The notes: generated by a model from the letters alone, not told the origin. DNA of 64,000 nt from Novosphingobium barchaimii LL02 (GCF_001046635.1 NZ_KQ130452.1:918668-982667), one strand, 5' to 3'. Positions 25,577 through 36,654 are shown, numbered from the stretch's first letter. A program made the numbers and translations.

Positions 25577-26513
25577 CGGAGACATTGAAATTGCGGCTGA
25601 GCGCCGGGCCGGAATAACGCGCGTCGCCGAACGTCACCGTCGTCCGGCAGCCATGGGGCTCTATGCGGGCCACCGGCATCTGCGACCAGGCGAGGAATTT
25701 CACCACCTCGGGGTCCGCTGCGGAGGCGCGCCGGACCAGCGGGTCGGTCATGTTGTCGGCCACCGGCTGACCGGCTTCAACGAGAGCGGTCAGACCATGC
25801 AAGGGATCGTAGCGCCCCTGCGTGATCGCTCCGCGCTCACGCCAGATCACATCGCGGCGCCAGAACAGCAACGGTTCTGGCGACGCGAATATGCGGTCGG
25901 GCTTTGCGTGCGACGGGGAATTGCCAGGTGCCTGCCAAGCGAGTGCCGAGATTCCGATGTTCGCCACAATGAAGCCGCTCACGCCCGCGAGCGCGGCAAC
26001 GGCGGGCTTTCCCGCTCTCCTGGCCCTGCGTTTCCAGCGCCCGCGCGCCAGCCACAGGCCGGTACCCAGAATCGCCAGCAGCCAGGGCGAGATAATGAAA
26101 AGGCCATCGGTGTGGAACCACCGTTCGCTCGACGGCGACAGCAACTGGATCGCATAAACATTCTGCAGGTCGAGCAGCGGATGGGTCAGCGCTCCCAGAT
26201 AGCAAAGCGCCAGCAGCCAACCGGCGTTCATCGGCAAGCCGCTTTTGAACACCGCGCCCCGGCTTATCTGCCAGCGGTCGAGCAGCAGCAACAGCCCTGC
26301 CAGCAAGGGCGGCATCAGCAACACTCCGCCGACAAGGCCATGGGTGAAGCCCCGGTGCATAGCGAGCGGCGCCCACGGCGCCCAGCCGAAGAACACGTCG
26401 ATATCCGGCATGTTCGCGGCAAGTATGCAGGCGGCCAGCCCCTTGCGGGTGCGGCGCTTCAGCCCCGTCTCGGCCAGAGCCCAGCCAACGAGGCTGTGGG
26501 TGAGATTATCCAT
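25536..26513 (-). CDS. membrane-bound metal-dependent hydrolase (YdjM-like)
   Basis: A 325-aa protein with several membrane segments of the YdjM/DUF457 type. The N-terminal MDNLTHSLVGWALAE, ANMPDIDVFFG and HRGFTHGLVGG carry the conserved His and Asp residues thought to bind metal. The C-terminal about 130 residues (after FIVANIGISALA) are soluble and less conserved. The ATG at 26513 matches the family start. The reaction is not established for this family, though some members are linked to DNA damage response. It overlaps the PAP2 gene tail to tail. Confidence 0.86.
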   Translation of the reverse strand: MDNLTHSLVGWALAETGLKRRTRKGLAACILAANMPDIDVFFGWAPWAPLAMHRGFTHGLVGGVLLMPPLLAGLLLLLDRWQISRGAVFKSGLPMNAGWLLALCYLGALTHPLLDLQNVYAIQLLSPSSERWFHTDGLFIISPWLLAILGTGLWLARGRWKRRARRAGKPAVAALAGVSGFIVANIGISALAWQAPGNSPSHAKPDRIFASPEPLLFWRRDVIWRERGAITQGRYDPLHGLTALVEAGQPVADNMTDPLVRRASAADPEVVKFLAWSQMPVARIEPHGCRTTVTFGDARYSGPALSRNFNVSATVPTIAPGCPAR

Positions 26514-26582
26514 GATCTTCCGGGAGTTGCATCGCGCATCACTATCAACTGCCCAATGCGACATGGCAACCCACGGCGGCCG

Positions 26583-27626
26583 TCAATCCATCAACCCGTG
26601 CGCATCACTCGATTCCGGCACCGTCCACGTTTGTCCTTTGGACAGCAGTTTGCCCAAGTCAGCCGTCTTGCCTGCGATCAGGCTGGCGCGTTCGGCGATG
26701 ACGGCGCTCTCGAATGTCGGCGCGGGATCGTCGTAAATCACACCCAGCGCCATCGGGAACGCGCCAAAGGGCATCTCGATGAGCATATGCGCCAGCCCCC
26801 GATTACGCGGGTTGTGAACGGCCACTCCCGCCGCTTGCCAATCCCCGTCCAATACGGGGACGACTTTCAGCGACAGAGTCTTAAGATCGAGTGACAGGCC
26901 TTTGGTGTTCTTGGCGAAAAGTAACGGCTCGCCATCCCTGCACATTATCTGGTTATCGGCCGCGACCGCCTTTGCTATGAAGTCGTCGAAGCGGTCCTTG
27001 TTGTAGACGATGCAGTTCTGGAAAATCTCGATGAAGGCCGCGCCCTTGTGGCGGTATGCCGCGATCAGGACTTCGGGAAGGTCCTTCGAAACGTCGTAGC
27101 CGCGCGCCACGAACCGCGCGCCCGCGCCCAGGGCGAATGCACAAGGCAGTGCCGGACGGTCGACCGATCCAATCGGCGACGTCGGCGAGGGCGTGCCCAC
27201 CCGGCTTGTCGGCGAATATTGCCCCTTGGTGAGGCCGTAGATCTCGTTGTTGAACAGCATTATCTGGCAGTCGAGATTGCGGCGCAGGATGTGCATCGTA
27301 TGGTTGCCGCCGATCGACATGCCATCACCGTCGCCCGTCACCAACCATACGTCGAGGTCCGGGTTGGCCAGCTTGATCCCTGTCGCAAAGGCCGGTGCGC
27401 GGCCATGGATTGTGTGGAAACCGTAGCTCTCGATATAATAGGGAAACCGGCTGGAGCAGCCGATGCCCGATACGAACACGGTGTTCTTCGGGTCCGCGCC
27501 GACCATCGGCAACGTACGCTGTACCGCCTTCAGAATAGCATAGTCGCCGCAGCCCGGGCACCAACGTACTTCCTGGTCAGTTTCCCAGTCCTTGAGGGTG
27601 GTCTGGATCGGGGTCATGTCGTTCAT
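26583..27626 (-). CDS. korB: 2-oxoacid:acceptor oxidoreductase, beta subunit
   Basis: Thiamine-diphosphate-binding subunit of a two-subunit 2-oxoglutarate (or other 2-oxoacid):ferredoxin oxidoreductase. The 347-aa product has CPGCGDYA near residue 23 (cluster ligands), GDGDGMSIGGNH and NNEIYGLTKGQ for TPP-Mg binding. No separate ferredoxin-like domain is seen, as in KorB of aerobic bacteria. The gene is 21 bp downstream of korA on the same strand. Such enzymes provide a CoA- and ferredoxin-linked bypass or supplement to 2-oxoglutarate dehydrogenase. The exact 2-oxoacid cannot be fixed by eye. Confidence 0.94.
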   Translation of the reverse strand: MNDMTPIQTTLKDWETDQEVRWCPGCGDYAILKAVQRTLPMVGADPKNTVFVSGIGCSSRFPYYIESYGFHTIHGRAPAFATGIKLANPDLDVWLVTGDGDGMSIGGNHTMHILRRNLDCQIMLFNNEIYGLTKGQYSPTSRVGTPSPTSPIGSVDRPALPCAFALGAGARFVARGYDVSKDLPEVLIAAYRHKGAAFIEIFQNCIVYNKDRFDDFIAKAVAADNQIMCRDGEPLLFAKNTKGLSLDLKTLSLKVVPVLDGDWQAAGVAVHNPRNRGLAHMLIEMPFGAFPMALGVIYDDPAPTFESAVIAERASLIAGKTADLGKLLSKGQTWTVPESSDAHGLMD

Positions 27627-27647
27627 GATGCGCTTCCGTCCTGTGGC

Positions 27648-29627
27648 TCAAGGATGTTCGATTTCGGGGGCGGGAAGCTGGGTATCGTTGACCGCCACCT
27701 CGCCGCCCTCGTTATCCGATATGCCGTCGAAGAAGGCGGCGATGGCCGCCTCGATTTCGGCGATGGCGAAGGGCTGGCCGCTGGTCTTGGCCAACGGTAC
27801 CGCGTCAACAAGGAACTGGTCGCGCAGCACTGTCTTGAACTGACCGGTGTTCATCTCCGGCACCAGCACATGGTCAAACCCACCGAGTAATTCGCCCAGG
27901 TTCGCCGGCAACGGCCATACATGCCGCACGTGGATATGGCTCACGTCGAATCCTGTGCGGCGCGCCCGGCGCACGGCCTGGTGGATCGGCCCGAAAGTCG
28001 AGCCCCAGCCCACCACCGCCAGCGTGCCGCGAGCCTCGCCCAGCGCCGCCTCCTGCGGTGGAACATCGCGGGCGATCCCGTCGATCCTGGCCTTGCGCGC
28101 GTCCGTCTGCGCCTGGTGGACATCGGGGGCGTAGTCGATGTTGCCCGTGTCGATGGCCTTTTCGATCCCGCCTATGCGGTGCATCAGGCCTGGCGTGCCC
28201 GCCTTGATCCACGGCCGCACCCCGCGCGCGTCGCGTTTGAAAGGCAGCACCTTGCCCGCGGGGTTGTTGCTCTCCTCCAGAAAGCTCACCGGGAACGGCG
28301 TGAACGAGGTCGGGTCAGGCACTTTCCAGGGTTCGGAGGCATTGCCGATGTAGCCGTCCGTCAGCAGGATCACCGGGGTCATGTACGATACGGCGATCCG
28401 GCAGGCCTCGACAGCGCATTCGAAGGCGTCCGCGGGAGAGCGGGCGGCGATCACCGGCAGCGGCGCATCGCCATTGCGCCCGTAGACCGCCTGATAGAGG
28501 TCCGACTGCTCGGTTTTGGTCGGAAGGCCGGTCGAGGGTCCTCCCCGCTGCGAATTGACGATGACCAGCGGCAGTTCGGTCATGATCGCCAGCCCCATCG
28601 CCTCGCCCTTGAGGGCTATGCCGGGACCAGACGAGGACGTGACGCCGAGCTGCCCGGCATAGGACGCCCCGATCGCCGCGCAGATCGCGGCAATCTCGTC
28701 CTCGGCCTGGAAGGTCGTGATGCCGAACTCCTTCATCTTCACCAGGTTGTGAAGGATCGCCGAAGCCGGAGTGATCGGATAGCCACCGAAGAACATCGGC
28801 AGCCCCGCCAGCTGCGCGCCCGCGACAAGGCCCAGACTGACCGCTTCGGCCCCGGTGATCGTGCGATAGAGGCCTGGTTCGCTGGCAACCGGATCGACGT
28901 GCAGCTTCCGAAGCGGTCCGGCCAGTTCGGCCGTCTCGCCGTAAGCATGGCCTGCGTTGAGCGCGGCGATGTTCGCCTGCGCCAGGACCGGATTCTTGGC
29001 GAACTTGGCGTTCAGCCAGTCGATCAGCGGCTGGCGGTCACGGTCGAACATCCATAGCGCCAGCCCCAGCGTCCACATGTTCTTGCAGCGCAAGGCCTCC
29101 TTGTTGCCGAGGCCGAGGGGCTTCACAGCCTCCATCGTCAGGGCGGAAATATCGAAGGCTAGAACATCCCATCTGGCCAGACTGCCATCATCCAGCGGGC
29201 TGACCTCGTACCGGGCTTTTTCGAGGTTGCGCTTGTTGAACTCCCCGGTGTCGGCGATCACGAGGCCGCCGGGTTTCAGGGCCTGCACGTTGGTCTTGAG
29301 CGCCGCCGGGTTCATCGCCACGAGAACGTCCGGCGCATCGCCGGCAGTGGTTATCTCGCTCGATCCGAAGTTGATCTGGAAGGCTGAAACGCCGAACAGC
29401 GTACCTTGAGGAGCGCGGATTTCGGCAGGAAAATCAGGGAAGGTGGCAAGATCGTTACCGGCAAGCGCGGTGGACAGGGTGAACTGGCCCCCGGTCAACT
29501 GCATCCCGTCCCCGGAGTCGCCCGCGAAGCGGACCACGACCGCTTCGGGAGAGGCTTCATGCACGGATGCCTGCGCATCTTGCCCGGCTCCGTCGGCTGA
29601 ACCGTACTGGGCAGATCGTGTCGCCAT
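27648..29627 (-). CDS. korA: 2-oxoacid:acceptor oxidoreductase, fused gamma-alpha subunit
   Basis: A 659-aa fusion: the gamma domain comes first (about residues 28-220, starting VVVRFAGDSGDGMQLTGGQF), then the alpha domain (GGYPITPASAILH near residue 280, EDEIAAICAAIGASYAG, TSSSGPGIALKGE) and a C-terminal transketolase-like part. This order is typical of KorA from aerobic bacteria and archaea. The ATG at 29627 follows a leader with a strong inverted repeat 94 bp upstream, a likely operator. korA and korB form an operon. Confidence 0.94.
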   Translation of the reverse strand: MATRSAQYGSADGAGQDAQASVHEASPEAVVVRFAGDSGDGMQLTGGQFTLSTALAGNDLATFPDFPAEIRAPQGTLFGVSAFQINFGSSEITTAGDAPDVLVAMNPAALKTNVQALKPGGLVIADTGEFNKRNLEKARYEVSPLDDGSLARWDVLAFDISALTMEAVKPLGLGNKEALRCKNMWTLGLALWMFDRDRQPLIDWLNAKFAKNPVLAQANIAALNAGHAYGETAELAGPLRKLHVDPVASEPGLYRTITGAEAVSLGLVAGAQLAGLPMFFGGYPITPASAILHNLVKMKEFGITTFQAEDEIAAICAAIGASYAGQLGVTSSSGPGIALKGEAMGLAIMTELPLVIVNSQRGGPSTGLPTKTEQSDLYQAVYGRNGDAPLPVIAARSPADAFECAVEACRIAVSYMTPVILLTDGYIGNASEPWKVPDPTSFTPFPVSFLEESNNPAGKVLPFKRDARGVRPWIKAGTPGLMHRIGGIEKAIDTGNIDYAPDVHQAQTDARKARIDGIARDVPPQEAALGEARGTLAVVGWGSTFGPIHQAVRRARRTGFDVSHIHVRHVWPLPANLGELLGGFDHVLVPEMNTGQFKTVLRDQFLVDAVPLAKTSGQPFAIAEIEAAIAAFFDGISDNEGGEVAVNDTQLPAPEIEHP

Positions 29628-29720
29628 TTTCTGATCCTCTCCGGCAGTTTTCTGCCTGAAATTCCTCTCTCCTGAGGCTGCTCGCTCCTGCCGCGGCTTG
29701 CAATCCAGAAAACTCTCGCG

Positions 29721-29743
29721 CGGACAAATCTGTCATTTGTCCG
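29721..29743. promoter_or_regulatory. perfect inverted repeat upstream of korAB, candidate operator
   Basis: CGGACAAAT and ATTTGTCCG form perfect 9-bp arms around a 5-base spacer (CTGTC). It lies 94 bp upstream of korA and 182 bp upstream of the divergent rppH, in a 297-bp intergenic region. The length, symmetry and spacing suit a dimeric repressor such as a TetR or GntR protein; the stem could also form in RNA but has no T-run. No regulator gene is adjacent. Nothing else is recognised in this gap. Confidence 0.55.
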
Positions 29744-29924
29744 TCGGCAGTAGCGGTCCGTTAGTGATGTGGACCACAATACCTGCTAGTCAAGGGGACT
29801 GGCGTAGGCCATCCTGTCCTGCGATGGTCCACGCCCCGGTGACGAACCTGTGAAATCCCTCTCAGGCACCTTCCCGTAAGCCGGTCCTGACCTTGTCCCT
29901 TCAATTTCGGAAATACGCATCTCG

Positions 29925-30407
29925 ATGAATGACTTTTCGTCCCTTCCCTATCGCCCCTGTGTGGGTGTCATGCTCGTTAATGCCGACGGCAAGGTTTTCG
30001 TCGGTAAGCGAATCGACACGCGCGAAGGTGACTGGTGGCAGATGCCCCAAGGCGGGGTCGACGATGGCGAAGACCTTAAGGCCGCTGCATTCCGCGAACT
30101 GTGGGAAGAAACCGGCGTTACCCAGGAGCACGTCAAGCTTCTCTCCCAGACCAGGGAAGAACTGCTCTACGATCTGCCTGAGGAGCTTCTCGGCAAGCTG
30201 TGGAAGGGCAAGTATCGCGGCCAGCGCCAGCACTGGTTTCTCGCCCGCTTCGACGGCAGCGACGACGGCATCGACCTTGAAGCACACAAGCCGGCAGAAT
30301 TCTGCGACTGGAAATGGGTGGACGCCGAACTGCTGCCCGACCTTATCGTGCCGTTCAAGAAGCGGGTCTACCGCGCTGTTCTGGAAGAATTCCGCGCACT
30401 GATCTGA
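29925..30407 (+). CDS. rppH: RNA pyrophosphohydrolase
   Basis: A 160-aa Nudix hydrolase that converts the 5' triphosphate of mRNAs to monophosphate, starting decay. The protein begins SSLPYRPCVGVMLVN and carries the Nudix box as GVDDGEDLKAAAFRELWEETG, with the paired catalytic Glu residues; WQMPQGG precedes it and KYRGQRQHWFLARF follows, both RppH-specific rather than generic Nudix. The gene is divergent from korA. Confidence 0.96.
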   Translation: MNDFSSLPYRPCVGVMLVNADGKVFVGKRIDTREGDWWQMPQGGVDDGEDLKAAAFRELWEETGVTQEHVKLLSQTREELLYDLPEELLGKLWKGKYRGQRQHWFLARFDGSDDGIDLEAHKPAEFCDWKWVDAELLPDLIVPFKKRVYRAVLEEFRALI

Positions 30408-30528
30408 ATGGTCTCGCCTGCACCCGTCTACAAGTTCATGGTGAGCGGAAGTCGGTCGAACTCGGATCGGGAGGGGTCAGGTTGAACTGCCCCTTACCCC
30501 GTTCACGCAGGCGCAGACCCCATCGAAA

Positions 30529-31035
30529 TCAGTTCTCCGAAACCACCGGCTTGCTCGTCACCGCATCGGCGCTGACCATGCGCGGCGACGGGCCCTTGGC
30601 GATAGCTGCCGCCAGGTTCTGCGTTTCCGAGCAGGACTTGCCGCAAAGCGTCTGCAGCCGGGCAAGGTTGCGGTTGGCCTTCTCGGTCGCGCCTTTTTCA
30701 GCCAGAGCCATGCCCTCCCCCGCGATGGCCACGAGGTTGCGCGGATCATTGTTCAGCGCGACGCGGTAATAATGGAGCGCCTTACCCTGCATGCCCTGGC
30801 GGCGCGTGGCTTCGGCAAGGCCCAGGAGGACCGTGACGCTGCCCGGTTCGACCGTCAGCGCCGATTCATAAGCATCCACCGCGCCATCAACCCGCCCTGC
30901 GGCCAACGCGCTACGCCCTTCCGCGATCAGCGCGGCAGCGCGCGGATCCAGCGCCTGTGGCGACTGAGAGTGCGAGACGCTGGATGAAATGACGGCAAGA
31001 AGGGAAAGAGCAACAGCAACGGGCGTATAGCGCAT
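30529..31035 (-). CDS. secreted tetratricopeptide repeat protein
   Basis: A 168-aa exported protein: signal peptide MRYTPVAVALSLLAVISSSVSHSQS, then about three TPR helices pairs (ALIAEGRSALAAGRVDGAVDAYESAL; SVTVLLGLAEATRRQGMQGKALHYYRVAL) and a C-terminal part with two Cys (LCGKSCS) that could form a disulfide. The ATG at 31035 gives a proper signal peptide. It lies downstream of the RsmB-type gene on the same strand, 50 bp away. TPR proteins are scaffolds; the partner is unknown. Confidence 0.82.
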   Translation of the reverse strand: MRYTPVAVALSLLAVISSSVSHSQSPQALDPRAAALIAEGRSALAAGRVDGAVDAYESALTVEPGSVTVLLGLAEATRRQGMQGKALHYYRVALNNDPRNLVAIAGEGMALAEKGATEKANRNLARLQTLCGKSCSETQNLAAAIAKGPSPRMVSADAVTSKPVVSEN

Positions 31036-31085
31036 CAGCAAGTCCTTGGCCGAGGTCTTCGTCCTCATCATAGCGGCCGACGCTA

Positions 31086-32258
31086 TCACAGCCGAACGAA
31101 GCGTGCGACGAAAAAGCCGTCGGTTCCGTCACGATACGGAGACAATCTGAGGCCCGCACCGCGCGGGGTGCCAGCAGGCAACCCCGGTGTTTCGGCGCGG
31201 AAGCCGGGATTTCGGGCAAGGAAGCCAGCCGCCTGCCCCGCGCCTTCCGCATCAAGCAGTGAGCAGGTGACGAACACCAGACGCCCGCCCGGCCGGACCA
31301 GCCGTGCCGCGATATCCAGAAGGCGAGACTGGATCGCGGCGTAGCGGTCCAGTTGCTTATCGGTCAGCCGCCAGCGCGCCTCGGGGTTGCGCCGCCAGGT
31401 GCCGGTGCCCGAACAAGGCGCATCGACCAGTACCGCATCGGCCTTGTCCACGAAGGGAGCAAGTGCCTCCATTTCGCGATTGGCGTCGAGCAGCAGTGTC
31501 TCGATCCCCGTCGCTCCGGCACGCTGCGCGCGGGGCGCAAGACGCGACAAGCGCATGCGGTCAGCGTCGGCGGCGATGAGCCTGCCTGTATTCTCCATCG
31601 CGGCGGCAAGGGCGAGGGTCTTGCCCCCTGCACCGGCGCACAGGTCGATCACCGTCTCTCCCGGCCGTACGGCAACTGCTTCGCAGGTGAGCTGCGAGCC
31701 GGCGTCCTGCACCTCGACCATGCCTTCGAGATAGGCGCTGGTTTGTTCGATCCGGGTTTCAGGCGGATAGCGCCAGCCATTGGCAGCAACGGAGCGCTGA
31801 CCGCCCTCGGGCAGTTCCAGCACACCCGCTCGCAGCGTGTTGACGCGAATGTCGAGCGGAGCGCGGTCCAGAAGCGATTCTGCCTGCGCCGCATCGATGC
31901 CGCTTTCGGCAAGGCGCTGCATCAGCCAGGCCGGGGCGATACCGCCCGCAGCCGCCTGCTCCCCCGCCACGATAGCAGCCGGAGCATGGCGAGAACCGTC
32001 GAACAGCGCGGCAACCTGCGGGTCCTCCCCGGCAACGCGCAGCATTGCCGCACGGCCGGTTTCAGGCACTTCGCCGCAGAGGCGGATCGCGCGGTAGGCC
32101 AGCTCGCGCACGGCGCGGCGGTCACCGCTGCCGGCGAAGCGGCGGGTGCGGAACCAGTCGCCGATCAGGCGATCAGCCGGCGCGCCGTTCGAACGGGCCG
32201 CCTCGATCACGAGGTCCAGCACTTCGATCGCGGCCTGGACGCGGGCGGCGGGGGTCAT
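31086..32258 (-). CDS. RsmB/NOP2-family RNA m5C methyltransferase
   Basis: A 390-aa SAM-dependent RNA cytosine-5 methyltransferase, probably acting on 16S rRNA like RsmB. An N-terminal NusB-like RNA-binding part (about 1-130) is followed by the Rossmann domain with VIDLCAGAGGKTLALAAAM (SAM site), DAPCSGTGTWRRNPE and VTCSLLDAEG, the two Cys being the catalytic pair of the family. The ATG at 32258 is used because the upstream frame lacks homology. It lies between guaB and the TPR gene, all on the minus strand. Confidence 0.92.
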   Translation of the reverse strand: MTPAARVQAAIEVLDLVIEAARSNGAPADRLIGDWFRTRRFAGSGDRRAVRELAYRAIRLCGEVPETGRAAMLRVAGEDPQVAALFDGSRHAPAAIVAGEQAAAGGIAPAWLMQRLAESGIDAAQAESLLDRAPLDIRVNTLRAGVLELPEGGQRSVAANGWRYPPETRIEQTSAYLEGMVEVQDAGSQLTCEAVAVRPGETVIDLCAGAGGKTLALAAAMENTGRLIAADADRMRLSRLAPRAQRAGATGIETLLLDANREMEALAPFVDKADAVLVDAPCSGTGTWRRNPEARWRLTDKQLDRYAAIQSRLLDIAARLVRPGGRLVFVTCSLLDAEGAGQAAGFLARNPGFRAETPGLPAGTPRGAGLRLSPYRDGTDGFFVARFVRL

Positions 32259-32384
32259 GAAACTCTTTCCCGGTAAGGAGAGACTGCGGGCAAAGCGACA
32301 AAAGGGCACGCCATCGTTCGCGTGCCCCTCCACCATCGCCGCGCGATGGCTCCCTCCCCCGGTTCGGGGAGGAAAGTCGGTTTA

Positions 32385-33908
<1,524 letters not shown>

Positions 33909-33916
33909 CTAGGGGG

Positions 33917-35467
33917 TCATTTCGCGGCGGCGGGTGACTTTACCGCGGCTTTCGCGGATGGGCCTGCAACCGGAACCCTGCGGGCATCCCCGAACCATCG
34001 GCCAAGCGCGGTAAGCATCTTGACATCATCGACCGCGCCCTCAAGCAGAAGCGGGTGCGAAAGGTCGTCGCTGGGGCGGTGATAGTCGGTGTCGAAAAAG
34101 GCGCGCATCCGGTCGATGTCACCGTAAGCCGTCGTGACCATTACCGCTGGAATATCGTGCTGTAGCAAGGCCCAGCCGTCCTGCCGCTTGACGAATTCGT
34201 TGGCCTCGTCGTTTTCGCGCAGCTTGAAGCCCTCGGCCTTGGCGACGCGTGCAATATCCTTGTCCAGCCCGGTCATGCCGCGCCCGACGATGGCGAAAGG
34301 CGTCTTGCGCGGGGCGATCGCGATCGAATCGATGTTGAAGGCAGCGACAATCTTTTCCAGCGGGAGCGGCGGCTCTTCGGCAAAGGCATGAGCGCCCAAC
34401 AGGCCCAGTTCCTCACCGGTGGTGGCGAGGAAATAAACGTCGCGGTCCATCTGCTGAGTGCGTGCCAGCCGGCGAGCGATCTCGGTCATCGCCGCGACGC
34501 CGCTGGCATTGTCTATCGCGCCATTGCAGATCACATCTTCGGCAGGCGCTTCTCCGCATTCTCCGAAATGGTCCCAATGGGCCACGAACATCACTGCGCC
34601 CGCCTGCCTGTTGCGGCCCGGCAGCTTGCCGATGAGGTTGTGGGTGCGGATCGTCGTCTCGTTCGTACTGGCTTCCAGTGAGGCGGTAACGTCCAGCATG
34701 ATCGGCACGAAATCGGGGGCGGCCGCCGCCGCTTCCAGCGAGGCAAGGCTATGCGCCGTACCCTTGAGCAGCGTCTCCATCGTCGCGCGGCCGACAAAAG
34801 CCTCGAGATCGCCGCCCAGCGAATCCTCTGACAGGGCATAGCCGGTGCGCTGCCGCCGCGCGGCGACTTCCTCAAGGCTGCGCTCCCCATCCAACACAGT
34901 CAGCACCGCGGAGGCGCCTTGCGTCAGCAGATCGTTCTGCCGGGCGCTGTCGGGCGTATCGCCATCGAGCACGACCGCGATGCGGCCCGCCAGTTCGGTG
35001 CGCGAAAAGTCCTGGCTGCGGGCCTTGCCCACGAACAGCAGCGGCGCATTGCGCACAAGACTGCGCTTGCCCGATGTCAGGACCAGCACATCCTTGGGTG
35101 CGATCGTCGTGCGGTAACCCCGGCGCAGAAACTGCGCGGTGCCCGTCTCGGGTTCGCGGGCGACAAGAGTGACGGGTGCGAACCACTCGTTACCAGGATC
35201 GTTGGTGCCCGAAACCAGGCCGATGTCGAACCACTGCCGGGCAAGGTAGCGAAGGGTCTTCGCCTCGCCCTCGGTGCCGGGTTCGCGGCCGTCAAAATCG
35301 TCGCTGGCGAGAATGTCGATATGCGCGCGCAGCCGGGCCTCGATCTCGCGGTCGGCGCGGCTGACGCTGGCGGCTATCATCGACACAGGTATCAGAGCAG
35401 CTGCAAGCGCCAAGCCCGCAGCCGTTCTCCAAACCCATGCCCCTGCTGTAAAAGCACCCGCCTTCAT
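33917..35467 (-). CDS. M28-family zinc aminopeptidase, exported
   Basis: A 516-aa peptidase with an N-terminal membrane anchor or signal (MKAGAFTAGAWVWRTAAGLALAAALIP). It carries a PA (protease-associated) insert and the M28 zinc site: FVAHWDHFGE, GAIDNASGVAAM (bridging Asp), TTGEELGLLGA (catalytic Glu pair) and TDYHRPSDD (His ligand). The ATG at 35467 is chosen as the start of a hydrophobic export signal; the frame upstream is basic and not coding. It probably acts in the periplasm on peptides. It lies 74 bp downstream of guaB's start region on the same strand and is divergent from the YpfJ-like gene. Confidence 0.9.
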   Translation of the reverse strand: MKAGAFTAGAWVWRTAAGLALAAALIPVSMIAASVSRADREIEARLRAHIDILASDDFDGREPGTEGEAKTLRYLARQWFDIGLVSGTNDPGNEWFAPVTLVAREPETGTAQFLRRGYRTTIAPKDVLVLTSGKRSLVRNAPLLFVGKARSQDFSRTELAGRIAVVLDGDTPDSARQNDLLTQGASAVLTVLDGERSLEEVAARRQRTGYALSEDSLGGDLEAFVGRATMETLLKGTAHSLASLEAAAAAPDFVPIMLDVTASLEASTNETTIRTHNLIGKLPGRNRQAGAVMFVAHWDHFGECGEAPAEDVICNGAIDNASGVAAMTEIARRLARTQQMDRDVYFLATTGEELGLLGAHAFAEEPPLPLEKIVAAFNIDSIAIAPRKTPFAIVGRGMTGLDKDIARVAKAEGFKLRENDEANEFVKRQDGWALLQHDIPAVMVTTAYGDIDRMRAFFDTDYHRPSDDLSHPLLLEGAVDDVKMLTALGRWFGDARRVPVAGPSAKAAVKSPAAAK

Positions 35468-35687
35468 CGTCCCGCACCTATACGACACAAAATCGGCAAC
35501 GGTTGAAAAATCTCCGCCGCTGCGGGCACTTCGCATCATTTTTAACCGCGCCATCCTCACATGACGCGATGGAGCAACAGTCACCGTGCTGCGCACGTGG
35601 GGCGGAACAGTGGCGGCGATTGCGAATTGATCAGCCCGCTGCAAGAAGGTTTAGTGCGGCAGGAACAGAGGGAAGGACTATTCACCG

Positions 35688-36545
35688 ATGAGGCTAACCA
35701 GGTTCGATCCCAGCAACATCCGCGTCTCCGGTGGGGGCGGCGGTGGTTTTCCCGGCGGCGGCGGCGGAAAGATGGGCTGCGGCACCATCGTGATCGTGCT
35801 GATCGGTGCGCTGGTCTTCGGGGTCGATCCCGGTCAGATGCTTGGCTCGCTGCAAAACGTACAGCAACAGACATCCACGTCTGCACCGGCTGCCCCGCCC
35901 AAGACGGTGGAGGAATATTGCACCGAGAATGCCTATGCGACCGAATCTTGCAATGCGCTCGATTCGCTCAACCGCACCTGGCAGCCACTGTTCCAGAAGG
36001 CGAATATCTCCTTTGAACAGCCGACCCTGAATTTTTACAAAGGCGGCACGCGCAGCGGCTGCGGAGCAGCGCAGAGTTCCATGGGCCCGTTCTACTGCCC
36101 GGCAGACCAGGGCATATACATCGACACCAGTTTCTACGACCAGCTCGACAAGGAACTGGGCGCCAAGGGCGATTTCGCCCGATATTACGTGATGGCCCAT
36201 GAATACGGCCACCACCTGCAGCAATTACAGGGCATAAATGCGCAGGTCCGGCAGGCGCAGCAGCGCAGTCCCTCGCAGTCCAACGCGCTTCAAGTGAAGA
36301 TGGAACTTCAGGCAGACTGTTATGCCGGTGTATGGGCGGGCAAGAACCGCGAACTGATCGAGCCGGGCGATATGGAAGAAGGCCTTACCGCCGCCAGCGC
36401 CATCGGCGACGATACGCTAATGAAAAATTCCGGCCAGGCCGTCAGCCCCGAGAGCTTCACCCACGGTTCCAGCGCCGAACGCATGCGCTGGCTGAAACGT
36501 GGCCTGGATACCGGGAACGAGGACGCGTGTGACACGTTCACGTGA
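35688..36545 (+). CDS. YpfJ-family neutral zinc metallopeptidase
   Basis: A 285-aa protein of the YpfJ/neutral zinc metallopeptidase family. It starts MRLTRFDPSNIRVSGGGG with a Gly-rich stretch, then one membrane segment (about 30-46, MGCGTIVIVLIGALVFGVD), and a periplasmic domain with the HEYGHH zinc motif near residue 172 and KMELQADCYAGVWAG supplying the third ligand. Cys residues at about 77, 88, 124 and 137 may form disulfides. The gene is divergent from the M28 peptidase gene. The protein substrate is unknown. Confidence 0.9.
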   Translation: MRLTRFDPSNIRVSGGGGGGFPGGGGGKMGCGTIVIVLIGALVFGVDPGQMLGSLQNVQQQTSTSAPAAPPKTVEEYCTENAYATESCNALDSLNRTWQPLFQKANISFEQPTLNFYKGGTRSGCGAAQSSMGPFYCPADQGIYIDTSFYDQLDKELGAKGDFARYYVMAHEYGHHLQQLQGINAQVRQAQQRSPSQSNALQVKMELQADCYAGVWAGKNRELIEPGDMEEGLTAASAIGDDTLMKNSGQAVSPESFTHGSSAERMRWLKRGLDTGNEDACDTFT

Positions 36546-36654
36546 ATGAAATGAACTTGCGCAGGTCCGGTCGACCTGCAGATACGCGGCGCGGTTCGAT
36601 CGGGCGGCTCCAATTCGGAGGTCGCCGCGCCGGAACGGACAGAAGGATACAGGG

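Noticed and set aside
32353-32372. Hairpin CCTCCCC/GGGGAGG between guaB and the RsmB-type gene
   Set aside because: Only 7 bp with no T-run; common in GC-rich intergenic DNA, so not called a terminator.
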